Below, piece by piece: positions 1-10,978 of a DNA stretch of 64,000 bases (its first letter is position 1; every line of letters begins with the position of its first letter). The notes beneath the pieces are model-generated. The model ran no database searches. It was not told where the DNA came from and was given only the letters and a program-made list of their open reading frames with translations. Source of the stretch: Cryptomeria japonica (taxonomy: Eukaryota > Streptophyta > Pinopsida > Cupressales > Cupressaceae); NCBI RefSeq assembly GCF_030272615.1, contig NC_081409.1, forward strand, positions 469,956,573-470,020,572. The letters are read 5' to 3'. The translations under genes were made by a program, and so were the position numbers.

Positions 1-879
1 GAAATGTCACTCATAGGGGAGATTAAGTTCTTCATTGGACTGTAGATCCAATAGATGAAAGATGGAGTCTTTATCACTCAGCCCAAATATGTCAAAGAGG
101 TGTTGAAGACCTTTGGCATGGAAGATAGCAAACCGGTTGGTACACCGATGGTGACCAGTTGCAAATTGACAAAAGAGGATGATTCCACACTGGTTGATGA
201 GAAGGAATACCAATCAATGATTGGTAAGTTGCATTATGTAGTGCATAGCAGACCAGATATTGCACATGCAGTTGGCATTACTGCAAGGTTCCAGAAAAGT
301 CCAAGAGAATCCCACTTGATTGCAGTCAAGCAGATTCTTAGGTATCTGAAGGGAACAGTTGACTATGGATTGTGGTACCCATACAATAATGATTTCAATC
401 TGAAAGTGTTCACAGATGTTGATTAGGCAGGTAATGTGGATGACCAAAAAAGCACAACTGGTGGTGCATTCTTTCTCGGTGGTAGACTGGTCTCATGGAT
501 GAGTAAAAAGCAAAGTTGTATCTCTCAGTCTACAGTGGAAGTGGAGTATGTTGCAGCTTTCATGAACTATACTCAGACAATCTGGATGAAGCATGTTTTA
601 AATGGCTTCAGAATCCCTGTATTTGAACTGGTAAGTATATTCTGTGATAACACAAGTGCTATCAATATTGCAAAGAATCCAGTTTTACATTCTAGAACCA
701 AGCATTTTGAGCTTAAGTATCATTTCTTGAGGGAAAAGGTTCAGAATAAAGAGATTGCATTGGAACATGTTTCCAGTAAGGAGCAGTTAGCAGACATATT
801 CACCAAGCCTCTCCCAAAGACTACATTTGTGCATTTAAGAGGTGAATTGGGGGTACTTCCCCTTCAGGAGGTGAACTAA
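1..879 (+). pseudogene. Copia-1 pol, C-terminal RT and RNase H (broken)
   Basis: This is the last part of a Ty1/copia polyprotein: the end of the reverse transcriptase and the whole RNase H domain, which copy the element RNA into DNA inside virus-like particles. One frame runs from base 1 to the TAA at 877-879. Visible landmarks are KFFIGL near the start, SRPDIAHAVG in the RT thumb, the RNase H block TDVD-stop-AGN, STVEVEYVAA, FCDNTSAINIAKNPV and the usual copia ending ADIFTKPLPK. In-frame TAG codons at 43, 52 and 424 interrupt it; the one at 424 replaces the tryptophan of the usual DWAG motif. The 5' part of the element lies outside the window. The assignment is secure; the gene is dead. Confidence 0.93.
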
Positions 880-944
880 AAGTATTTGTTCCACATCAGT
901 CAGGTATTGCATAGTCAAATTTTTGTTGATTGATGTGTTGAAGG

Positions 945-970
945 ATGCTACTCCTTAGGGGGAGTAGCAT
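945..970 (+). other. Hairpin in the Copia-1 pol-LTR spacer
   Basis: Ten-base perfect arms (945-954 and 961-970) enclose a six-base TTAGGG loop in the non-coding stretch between pol and the polypurine tract. The right arm includes a GGGGGAG run that resembles the true polypurine tract downstream. Copia-2 has a related but weaker hairpin at 5321-5342. The function is not known to me. Confidence 0.55.
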
Positions 971-1110
971 AATGAAACAAAGATGCTTATGCCTCCACTT
1001 TGGCACTGTTGTCAAAGGGGGAGAAGGAGTGAAGCGGAAAAGATATCTGCAGAAAAATTGGGGAGAAAATGTGAAGAGGAGAGATATCTTTGTATATTGC
1101 CATCAATGCC

Positions 1111-1121
1111 AAAGGGGGAGA
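1111..1121 (+). promoter_or_regulatory. Polypurine tract of Copia-1
   Basis: AAAGGGGGAGA lies directly before the 3' LTR, where plus-strand DNA synthesis is primed. Two similar G-rich purine runs occur earlier in the same spacer (about 957-963 and 1015-1025), but only this one abuts the TGTTGGCA start of an LTR. Confidence 0.85.
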
Positions 1122-1122
1122 T

Positions 1123-2693
1123 TGTTGGCATTATGTGAACCGGTATGAAGACATAATGACATGTATGTTGTCATTGATGTCAATATGTGACATGATGTGA
1201 ACTGGCACATGTGATAGGTGAAAAGAGCAAATATGCCAAAGTGAAGCGGCATATTTGCTCAAGGTGAACCGACATGTAGTTATGGGAATCGGTATGTAGT
1301 TATGGGAACCGACACATGGAAGCATTGTGTGACTACCAGTTGGTAGGTAGTTTCCACTTCAGGATTTCCGGTTGGAGTACCTCAAGCCTGTGTGACTCAA
1401 TCGGTGATATTTGTGTGATGAGTTAACAATATAATGGAGAATAGGTCATGTTGCCACGTAAGCTCTGTGTGCGTGAAGGATCTTGCATGAAGAAGATTAT
1501 TCCTATCTACCTCGAGAATGTGCGAAGTTTGTCAAATGGTGATAACACATGATGGGTTATCAGATGCCATGAAATCGGTGGATAATGGACGATGCAGAAT
1601 GTCTTGAGATTGACTCAAGATTGTTGCATTTAATGCAGTATGATTCAATAGTCAGGATTGAACTGCTTGAATTGCTTAACCTAACAGGTTCAGGGTTTAG
1701 GGTTTTTGCTACCGACCTATCTGTTTCCTATAAGGTTGATGTTGTGTTTCTTTCTAAGGTTGTTGGCAAAATTTGTGAGTGTGTATCCAAGGGAAGTGAT
1801 ACGTGATTCTTGCCAAACCAAAGGAGAGAAGAGATACCTGCAAAGTGAATGTGCAGAAGGTGAAAAGGAGCCAAAATGAATCTGCATTAGCATTGAGTGC
1901 TGTTACCAAATCATTGTAATTCCTATTGATCTTTAACCACTTCAATAGTTGTGAAATCCCTTAACAGGGTAGCCTTAACTAGGCTTGATACAAATCCCTT
2001 AACAGGGTAGCTTTAACCGGCTTGATTCAAATCCCTTAATAGGGTAACTCGAAGTTAATGAGTTTTGGGAAGCTATAAAGCTCTGGAGATCCTTTAGCTA
2101 TTGAGTTCTTGAAATACTCTAACAAGGTAACCCTAACCGGGTATTATAGCCATCCCTTAACTGGGTGATCCCTAACATGATTGGTTCCTAGTAGAACCTA
2201 TTGTAATGTCTTTAACCGAACAAGGCTCCTAACAGAGCAGACTTCAAAAGAGTTCAAAAGCAACTTGTGGGTATTCATCCCCACTGTGGTTTTTCCTAGT
2301 TGGGTTTCCACGTGAAAAATATGTGTGTCATGTGTAATGCTTTTATCTTGTGATGCTTTGTTATTACCTGTTGAGCATATGATAGTTCGGTGTTTTATGC
2401 CTATCTATAAAACATATTGAACTAACTGTTATGAAGTTCTGATGTTAGTTTACCTATTCATGAATGAGAGTGTAATGGTATTATAGAATTGAGCTAAGAG
2501 GAAAGCTTAGTGAGTGACCGGTTTATGATTGTTTGAGTTGCTCAAGGTGTTATCGATTGCTCTCTATTTTAACCAGTATCCCTGTTTGCCAGTCATTTGG
2601 AGTATTTGCTATCAAACTAGTTTTGGACTGTATTTGTGTTTGTACTGATTCACCCACCCCTCTCAGTACTCGTTTGGTACTTTTGGTTCATCA
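1123..2693 (+). mobile_element. 3' LTR of Copia-1
   Basis: The LTR starts with TGTTGGCA immediately after the polypurine tract and ends near GGTTCATCA at about 2693, where Copia-2 coding sequence begins. Near its end it has the C-rich block CACCCACCCCTCTCAGTACT and, upstream, a CCCCACTGTGGTTTTTCC block; both also occur in the other Copia LTRs of this window. The right boundary was set by comparison with the reverse-complement solo LTR at 13013-14458, which shares the AATGATGAAC end. The exact last base is uncertain by a few nucleotides. The matching 5' LTR is off-window. Confidence 0.8.
1954..2050 (+). repeat. Short tandem repeat inside the Copia-1 LTR
   Basis: AAATCCCTTAACAGGGTAG starts at 1954 and recurs, with small changes, at 1992 and 2029, a spacing of 37-38 bp. 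Looser echoes follow to about 2170. Each unit contains the small dyad CCCTTAACAGGG or CCCTTAATAGGG. Confidence 0.75.
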
Positions 2694-2697
2694 TTGA

Positions 2698-5249
2698 GCT
2701 ATCAATAATCTGGTATGTAAAGAATGTCAAATGGGAAAATAGGTTAGAACCTCTTTTAGGATTATAGAAGATAAATCTAATGATGTTCTTGATCTTATTC
2801 ATACTGATTTGTGTGGCCCTGCTAGAGTTAAAAAATTTGAAGGCAATAGATATTTTATGCTAATCATTGATGATTATTATAGAATGATGTGGGTTACTTT
2901 TGTAAGGGAGGAATCTTAGGCTTTTGAAAAGTTTAAAATCTTTAATGCTAAAGTGGAAACTGAGACAAGATTAAAGATTAATTGTTTGAGGTCAGATCAT
3001 GGTGGATAATTCACATCTAGTGAGTTTAATAACTTTTGTGAGAAGCATGGTATTAGGAGGCAATTTTCTGCTCCCCGGACACCTCAACAGAATGAATTTG
3101 TGGAAAGGAAAAACAAAACTATCTTGGATGTTGCTAGAACTATAATGATGGAAGAAAGTCTACCTCATATCTACCAGAGAGAAGTAGTTAGCACAATGGT
3201 TTATACATTCAACAAAATACATATCAAAGGAGAAACCGGTAAGACACCTTATGAATTATGGTTTGGCAATACACCTATAGTTAAGTATTTCAGAATCTTT
3301 GGTAGTAAATGTTATATTAGGAGAGATGATATCATTGGCAAATTTGATCCTAAATGTGATGAAGGAATATTTATTGGTTATTCTAATGAAAGCAAAGCAT
3401 ATAGATGTTATAACAAGAGATTGCAGAGTATTGTGGAGAGTGTTAATGTTAAGGTGGATGAGCTGAATAGAAGTTAAATCAGAGTTTATGAGCCTGAACT
3501 GACCGTGGAAATGATTATATCTGAACCGGTAGCACCTTTATCAAAAAAAAATGTTGAACTAGTTACTCTGGCAGTATCAAAAAATTCAACAGTTTTTGAA
3601 GAACCAGGAAAAGGAACAGAGAGTCAGAAGACTCCTAGGTATGTGAGATTGAATCATTCAGAAGATCAATTCATTGGGGATAAGAATAATGGAGTGATGA
3701 CAAGAAGACTGGCAACTAATGAGGTATGTTTAATTTATCAAGTTGAATCGGTATTAGTAATTGAAGCATGTAAAGATGAATGTTGATTGAAAGCTATGGA
3801 AGAAGAATTAGATTAGATTGTAACTAAAAATAAGAATGTTATGGAACTAAATGAGTTTTTAGGAATAAATTGAATGAAGATGGTCAAGTTGTAAGGAATA
3901 AGGCTAGATTGGTTTGTAAAGGATATTCTCAAAAGGAAGAAATTGATTATGGTGAAAATTTTGCACCTGTAGCTAGGATTGAAGCTATAAGATTATTTCT
4001 TGCCTATGCTACCCATAAAAACTATAAGGTTTATCAGATGGATGTAAAGTGTGCATTTTTCAATGGGGATCTTGATGAGGAATTTTATATTGAGAAACCT
4101 GATGTATTTTTACTTTCAGATGATACATACATAGTTTGTAGGTTAAGGAAAGCTTTATATGGATTGAAATAGACACCTAGAGCTTGGTATGCAAGGTTGG
4201 ATAAATATCTTTTGAAGCTTGGTTTTACTAAGGGTAATGCTAACAATAATCTATATTATAAGGTCACTGATGATGATATATTATTTATTGAAGTATTTGT
4301 TGATGATAATTTTTTTGGAGGTGAAGATAAGTTGTGTATAGAATTTTCTAAGAATATGGAGAAAGAATTTGAAATGTCTATGATTGGGGAAATGAAATTT
4401 TTCTTAGGTTTGTATATTACTCAGACTGATAAAGGTATTTTCATCTGTCAAACTAAGTATGCTAGGGAATTGTTGAAGAAAATTGGTATGGGAGACTCTA
4501 AACCAGGAAGTACTCCTATGGTTACAAGTGAGAAATTGACAAGGAAAGATGTTTGTGTACCGGTAAATCATACAAGATACAAATCTATGAGTGGAGGTCT
4601 ACTTTATTTGACTTAGACTAGGCCTGACATAATGAATGTTGTTTGTATTGCATCTAGATTTAAGAGTGATCCTAGATAAAATCATGAGAGTGCGGTGAAA
4701 AGGATTTTTAGATACTTGCAAGGTACATCTGAATATGGTTTGTGGTACCCTAAGGATGATGACTTTACTTTATGTGCATATACAAATGTTGATTGGGCAG
4801 GCGATGTTGATGACTAGAAAAGTACTTCCGGTGGAGATTTCTTTCTTGGAAAGAAGTCAGTTTCATGAATTATAAAGAAACAATCATGTACTTCTTTATT
4901 TACTACTGAAGCTGAGTATGTTTCTTCTACTACTAACTGTACACAAGTTCTATGGATGAAGAAAATATTGAAGGATATTAATGTGCAATGTACTGTACCA
5001 GTAGTTATTCACTATGATAACTCTGATGCTATTGACATATCAAAGAATTCGGTATTTCACTCTAAGACAAAGCACATATCTATCAAGTATAACTTTTTGA
5101 AGGAGAAGGTGGAAGAAAATGAAGTTAGATTGGTTTATGTGAACACTAAAGAGCAGATTGCAGATATTTTCACTAAACCTTTTCCTAAAGAATCATTTGA
5201 GTACTTGAGGGACAGTTTAGGGGTTTCTGCCCCTCCGAAAAAGAACTAA
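2698..5249 (+). pseudogene. Copia-2 pol: integrase, RT, RNase H (broken)
   Basis: This is a Ty1/copia polyprotein from the end of the GAG-pre-integrase zinc motif (CKECQMGK) to its normal stop. The integrase core follows (HTDLCGP, then the damaged second Asp block SDHGG-stop-F, then FVERKNKT with the catalytic Glu). RT contains [23 protein letters not shown] and FVDDNFFGG at 4296 in place of the usual YVDD box. RNase H ends with ADIFTKPFPK. Twelve in-frame stops interrupt it (2740, 2917, 3007, 3475, 3784, 3814, 3852, 4170, 4614, 4677, 4815, 4866). A single-base deletion near 3842 moves the frame from +1 to +3. The 5' end was cut by insertion of Copia-1. It cannot be functional. Confidence 0.93.
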
Positions 5250-5648
5250 TTGATGCGATTTGGCATTAGTCCAGTATGCATTATCAGAGATATTATTCAT
5301 TCATGCATTAATGTGGGGATACTACTTCTCAGGGGGAGTAGTTAGCCTTGTGATTCAGTGGTTTATATTTTTTCTTTGATATTTTTGTCAGATTTCTGGC
5401 ATTGATGTCAAAGGGGGAGAGATATTGATGTGAAAAACTTAAGGAATTGTATAGATTAGGGGGTGAGATATATGTGTAAGATAGAGATTTACAAATGTAT
5501 CATTCACAAGGGGAGTTTGGTCTTTGTTTCAAAACTTCATTGCTATATCTTTGAGTGGGACATTTTTGGTTGTCTTCCATTGGGGGAGACTTGTTTGGCA
5601 TTTCTTGGTACTTAGATGTTTTCCACATCTATTGTTGGCATGAATGCC

Positions 5649-5660
5649 AAAGGGGGAGAA
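5649..5660 (+). promoter_or_regulatory. Polypurine tract of Copia-2
   Basis: AAAGGGGGAGAA abuts the TGTTGGGC start of the LTR. The preceding non-coding spacer (5250-5648) holds a hairpin-capable ACTACT/AGTAGT pair at 5321-5342 and another purine run near 5411. Confidence 0.85.
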
Positions 5661-6883
5661 TGTTGGGCATTTGGAGGAATTGATTATGTGTTGCATTTAT
5701 TTTTTGTCATTGATATCAACACTAGCTATTTTGGATGCTTTACCGACACCCTTCTAGTCATGGTAGGTTGTGTGGTTTCTAGTTGGATTGGATCCAACAT
5801 GATCTGGTATGCCCCGGTATGATTTGGCTATGGAATTGGCTTACACATGTTTATATTCAGTCAGTTGGTTTTGATTTGGTGATCAGATGCTATCCTATTT
5901 GCTTGGAAGCTTGGTTTGTGGTTCTGGCGAGGGTTTCACCGGAAGAGCTTTAATGAAGATCTTTGATGATATGCATAAGTGGTGTTGGTGTAACTTCTAG
6001 TGGAGATTCAGGATGCTGATGGTGATCATGTTCACGACTTGGCAGATTGGGATCATTTCTTTAGCATGTGGACATAATTTGGGTCTCAGTGTATCTAGGT
6101 TATGGACCGGCTTAATGTAACATGTGGATTGGACCTCTCAATGTGTTTCTAGGATGTCTTATGGGTTGGATATTATTTGTTTGGTGTTAGGCTGACATTT
6201 TTTGGAATTATGTAATTGGTTTATTGTTTGGTGGTTGACCTGATTGTTTATGGTCGAGGGTTTGAATATATATGATGTAAGATCTCATTGTAGATCATGG
6301 AAAAGGAAGGGATATGGATATGTGTATGAGTGAATAATGTAATATCATTCAAGTAGAAGATTTGGTCGATCATTGGAGATCAAGTTGGGTTTATGTAAGA
6401 GGATTTATTCCTTCGGTATTGAGCTTAACCAGAACTGTACTCAGGAATAGGAGATGTTATCTTTGTAGTTCATTTATTTCTCCGAATTGTAGTTTGGATT
6501 TCTATGTAGTCAGTAAGACTTCTTTTGTGATGAGCAGTGTGCTCTAGGTTGTTGTCCTACTTGCAAGTGCAAACCCTTCAATTGTAATTCACATACATAC
6601 TACAAAAGTATTATTTGACTATAAGTAGGCTTCCCACTATGGTTTTTCCCTTTACCGGGTTTTCCATGTATAAATCTTGGTGTCATGTGGATAGTATTTA
6701 TTCTCTAATTATTGTTTATGCTTAATTGGTTTATCTGCTATTCTGGTATTTTGTTTAAGCATTCTTGTATTAATGTCTTGAGTTCTGGTATTAAAGTTTT
6801 AAATTGCTTAAGGTTCCGGTAATTTGTGACAACTAATTCACCCCCCCTCATAGTTGTCTTCTGGTTATTTAAACTGTCTAATA
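5661..6883 (+). mobile_element. 3' LTR of Copia-2
   Basis: The LTR runs from TGTTGGGC after the polypurine tract to about CTAATA at 6883, after which satellite begins abruptly. A canonical end would be CTAACA, so a point change is likely. It has a TATATATG element near 6267, the CCCACTATGGTTTTTCCC block near 6630 and the C-rich block TTCACCCCCCCTCATAG near 6838, as in the other Copia LTRs here. It contains no gene. Confidence 0.8.
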
Positions 6884-9219
6884 ATATGGTCCTAAGGGAT
6901 CATGTGGTGTGCTAAGGGGTCATATGGTGTAGTTAGGGGTCATGTGAGGTCCTAATGGGACAAAACATGTGTTATGACACACTATGACCCCTTATGAAAT
7001 CATACAACCCCTTAAGACACCATATGACCCCTTAGGACACCATACAACCCCTTAGAACATCATATGGTCCTAAAGGGTCATATGGTGTGCTAAGGGGTCA
7101 TGTAGGGTCCTAATGGGACAATACATGTGTTATGACACCATATGACCCCTTATGACACCATATGGCCCCTTAGAACACCATATGACCCACTTGGATATCA
7201 TATGGTCCTAAGGGGTCATGTGGTGTCCTAAGGGGTCATGTAGTGTCGTTAGGGAAAATGTGGGATCCTAATGGTGTCATGCAAGTGTTACAACACCATA
7301 TGACCCCTTAGGATGCCATATGACCCAAGTGTAAGACATCATATGGTCCTAAGGGGTCATGCGGTGTCGTTAAGGGTTATGCAGGGTCCTAACACATGTG
7401 TGGCCCAATTAGGACCCTACATTACCCCTAACGACACCATATGAACTATTAGGACATCATATGCTCCTAAGGGGTCATGTGTTGTGATAGGGGGTAATAT
7501 TGTGTCGTTACATCACCATATGACCCCTTAGGACACCATATGACCTGGGAGGACATCATATGATCCTAAGGGGTCATATGGTGTGCTAAGGGGTCATATG
7601 GTGTTGTTAGGGGTCATGTGGGATCCTAACGGTGCCACACATGTGTTAGAACACCATATGACCTGATAGGACACCATATTACCACTTTGGACATCATATG
7701 CTCCTAAGGGGTCGTGTAGTGTGATAAGGGGTAACATGATGTCATTAGGGGTCATGTGGGGTCCTAATTGGGCCACACATGTTTTACAACACCATATGAC
7801 CCCTTAAGACACCATATGACCCCTTAGGACGTCATATGCTCCTAAGGGGTCATATGGTGTCATTAGGGGTCATGTGGGGTCCTAATCATGTTACAACATT
7901 ATATGGTCCCTTAGGATTCCATATGACCCAATCTTAGGACATCAGATGGTCCTAAGGGGTCATGTGGTATCTTTAAGGGTTATGTGGGGTCCTAACACAT
8001 GTGTGGCCCCATTAGGACCCCACTTGATCCATAACAACACCGCATGACCCCTTAGGATATCATATGCTCCTAAGGAGTCACATGATGTGATAAGGCATCA
8101 TATGGTGTCATTAAAATACCATATGACCCCTCAGGACACCATATGAGTAGGGCGGACATCATATGCTCCTAAGGGGTCATATAGTGTGCTAAGGGGTCAT
8201 ATGGTGTCCTTAGGGGTCATATGGAGTGCTAATGGTGCCACATATGTGTTACAACACCATATGACCCCTTGGGATTCCATATTACTAGTTAGGACATCAT
8301 ATACTCCTAAAGGGTCATGTGGTGTGATAAGGGGTCACATGATGTCATTAGGTCTCATGTGGGGTCCTAATTAGGCCACACATGTGTTACAATAGGTCAT
8401 ATGACCCCTTACGACACCATATGACCCCTTAGGACATCATATGCTCCTAAGGGGTCATATGATGTGCTAAGGGGTCATATGGTGTGATTAGGGGTCATGT
8501 GGTCCTAAGGGGTCACACATGTACTAGAACACGATATGACCCCTTAAGACACCATATGACCCTTGAGGAAATCATATGGTACTAAGGGGTCATGTGGTGT
8601 GATAAGGGGTCATATGGTGTCATTAGGGGTAATGTGGGGTCCTAATGGGGCCACACATGTGTTAGAAAACCATATGACCCCTTAGGACACCATACGGACC
8701 CTTAGGACATCATATGGTCCTAAGGGGTCATGTGGTGTGGTAAGGGGTCATATGGTGTCATTAGAGGTAATGTGGGGTCCTAATGGGGCCACACATATGT
8801 TAGAACACCATTTGAACTGTAAGGACACAATACGACCCCTTAGGACATCATATGGTTCTAAGGGGTCACGTGGTGTGCTAAGGGGCCATATGGTGTAGTT
8901 AAGGGTCATGTGGGGTCCTAATGGGGCCACACATGTGTTACAACACCATATGACCCCTTAGGACCCCACATGACCCCTAAATACACCATATGACCCCTTA
9001 GCACACCACATGATCCCTTAGGACCATATAGTGTCCTATGGGGTCATATGGTGTTGTAACACATGTGTGGCCCCATTAGGACCATAAATGACCCATAACT
9101 ACACCATATAACCCATTAGCACACCACACAACCCCTTAGGACCATATGAAGTCCTGAGGGGTCGTATGGTGTCATAAGGGGTCATATGGTGTTGTAACAC
9201 ATGTGTGGACCCATTAGGA
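6884..9219. repeat. Palindromic satellite, block A
   Basis: This is an array of diverged copies of short words: CATATGACCCCTTAGGACAC (about 20-22 bp), its reverse complement, and a spacer with GGGGTCCTAATGGGGCCAC followed by ACATGTGTTA. The ACATGTGTTA landmark recurs every 137-140 bp between about 8241 and 8930, which sets the higher-order period there; earlier copies are spaced about 140-160 bp or are inverted. Nearly every unit contains a GACCCCTTAGGAC ... GTCCTAAGGGGTC dyad around CATATG, so the array reads alike on both strands. Short open frames here are repeat translations, not genes. Confidence 0.9.
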
Positions 9220-9405
9220 CCCCAGATGATTCAGATTACTTTACTACTGAAAAACATGCATTGTTCACCTATGACACTATAGATTTGAGCAAGATGAAAA
9301 ATTATTATAATATAAAAAGAAGTGCCAATACTTCTTACAAAAAAGGGTTTAGATCACCCTTTGAGATTGAGCATGAGGTTCAATGATGAAAATAATAAAC
9401 TAGTA
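9220..9405. other. Non-satellite insert inside the satellite
   Basis: About 190 bp of AT-rich sequence breaks the array. A frame through 9201-9386 is open for about 60 codons, but its start lies in satellite and I recognise no domain. It ends near a CTCCCCCC run before satellite resumes. It may be a fragment of a transposon or captured sequence; no terminal repeats or duplication were obvious. Confidence 0.5.
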
Positions 9406-9819
9406 TACTCCCCCCTAAACCATATGACCCCTTAGCACACTGTATGACCCCTTAGGACATCATATAGTCCCAAGGGGTCATATAGTGTCATTAGGAGTCA
9501 TGTGGGGTCCTAATGGGGGCACACATGTGTTAGAACACCATATGACCCCTTAGGACACCATATGACTCCTTTGGACATCATATGCTCCTAAGCGGCCATA
9601 TGGTGTGCTAAGTGGCGATATGATGTCATTAGGGATCCTGATGGGTCCTGAGGGGCCACATATGTATTAGAACACCATATGACCCCTTAGAACATCATAT
9701 GCTCCTAATGGGTCATATGGTGTGCTAAGGGGTCATTTGGTATCATTAGGGGTCATGTGGGATTCTAATGGGGCCACACATTTGTTAGAACATTGTATGA
9801 CCCCTTTATGACACCATAT
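9406..9819. repeat. Palindromic satellite, block B
   Basis: Same monomer type as block A. It ends at 9819 exactly where the solo LTR inserted, within an ACACCATAT word. Confidence 0.88.
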
Positions 9820-10978
9820 TGTAATACCCTAAAAATGCTCATCTAAACCATGGGCCCCTAATCTCAACAACATCAGCAAGGTCCTAACCAAAGGCAATTA
9901 AATCAATCTTGAGCACATAATTAATTCTTTAATCATCAAAAGTCACATGGCAAATCAATTACTCAACATTAATTAAATACTTATTTAATTAATTAAATCA
10001 TTCCAAGAAAATCATTTTGTTCAATTATTGTGTTTAATTTATTAAATATCCTAGCATATCTAATTAATTAATAAATTTGCCATTTAATCATGCAAAAAAC
10101 GGAATTAATTTATTGCAAAAGAGGAATTAATCACAAAGAAAGAGTTAAATTGACAATAAAATAAAAGAATTGAATTGAGAGAGAAATCAAACTTGAGATA
10201 TTATTTCTTTCTTCTAAATTGAGATAACTTGAAATCAGAAAAACAATTAAATTGAATTATTAATCATTTTCTAAAATTAGAACTCAAAGCTTTTGAGAAA
10301 AGAAGTTCAGTTGCATTGAAAAGACTCTTTTCTTGAATAAATCAAAGAAATTGCATAGAATCACCTATTTTTATCATAAGTGCATGGAATTAATTAATTC
10401 CTATCTCTAATGCAAACTCAAACTTATAATTTGAATGCATTTCAATTAAACTATAATTGGAATCTATCTCAAGGTTAACTGAATCTGATTTCTCAATTAT
10501 TTCAATTAATCCTAAATTGTTCTTTTTCTTGATCTCTCTTGTGATTCTCTATAAATTAAGCCTTCATCTCTCATTCAAAACACCCTGGATATTTTTTATG
10601 ATACAGTTTTTTCTCTGGAGTCATTGAATATATTGTGCTTACTTTTTGAGATTATTGCATCTTACTTTAATTTCTTTTTGCATATTTTCATGATTTCTTG
10701 AATCCATATTGCTTGAATCTTTCATCCATCTTGCATCCATTTAGCTTAATATCATGCTCATATAGATTAAATCCTTCATCTTGGTGTAGTCTAGTCACTA
10801 GTATTGCTTATACAAATTTGAGACCAATCTTATACTCGCATCTTTTAGAAGGCAATTAGTCGATTTGTTATGGTTTTCATATTCATGCTTATATCTATCT
10901 AACCATACATGTAATGACTTAATTGAAGTGTTGTGTCTTGCAGCTTACAGATACTTATTTCACTTTTTCACACACATA
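9820..10978 (+). mobile_element. Solo LTR of the Gypsy-3 family
   Basis: A single LTR, starting TGTAATACCC and ending CACACATA, is flanked by the 5-bp repeat CATAT (9815-9819 and 10979-10983). Removing the LTR and one CATAT restores a continuous satellite monomer, which supports the boundaries. It is similar throughout to the 5' LTR of Gypsy-3 at 21915-23109, including the shared ATGGGCCCCTAAT block. A TATAAATTA box lies at 10550. No internal region remains, so this is the usual product of recombination between two LTRs. The last dinucleotide is TA instead of CA. Confidence 0.85.

Noticed and set aside
7594-8930. Open frames of about 60 codons in the satellite (near 7594-7776, 8186-8374, 8748-8930)
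   Set aside because: They are translations of the tandem words and resemble one another only because the DNA repeats. They have no independent start context and no domain.
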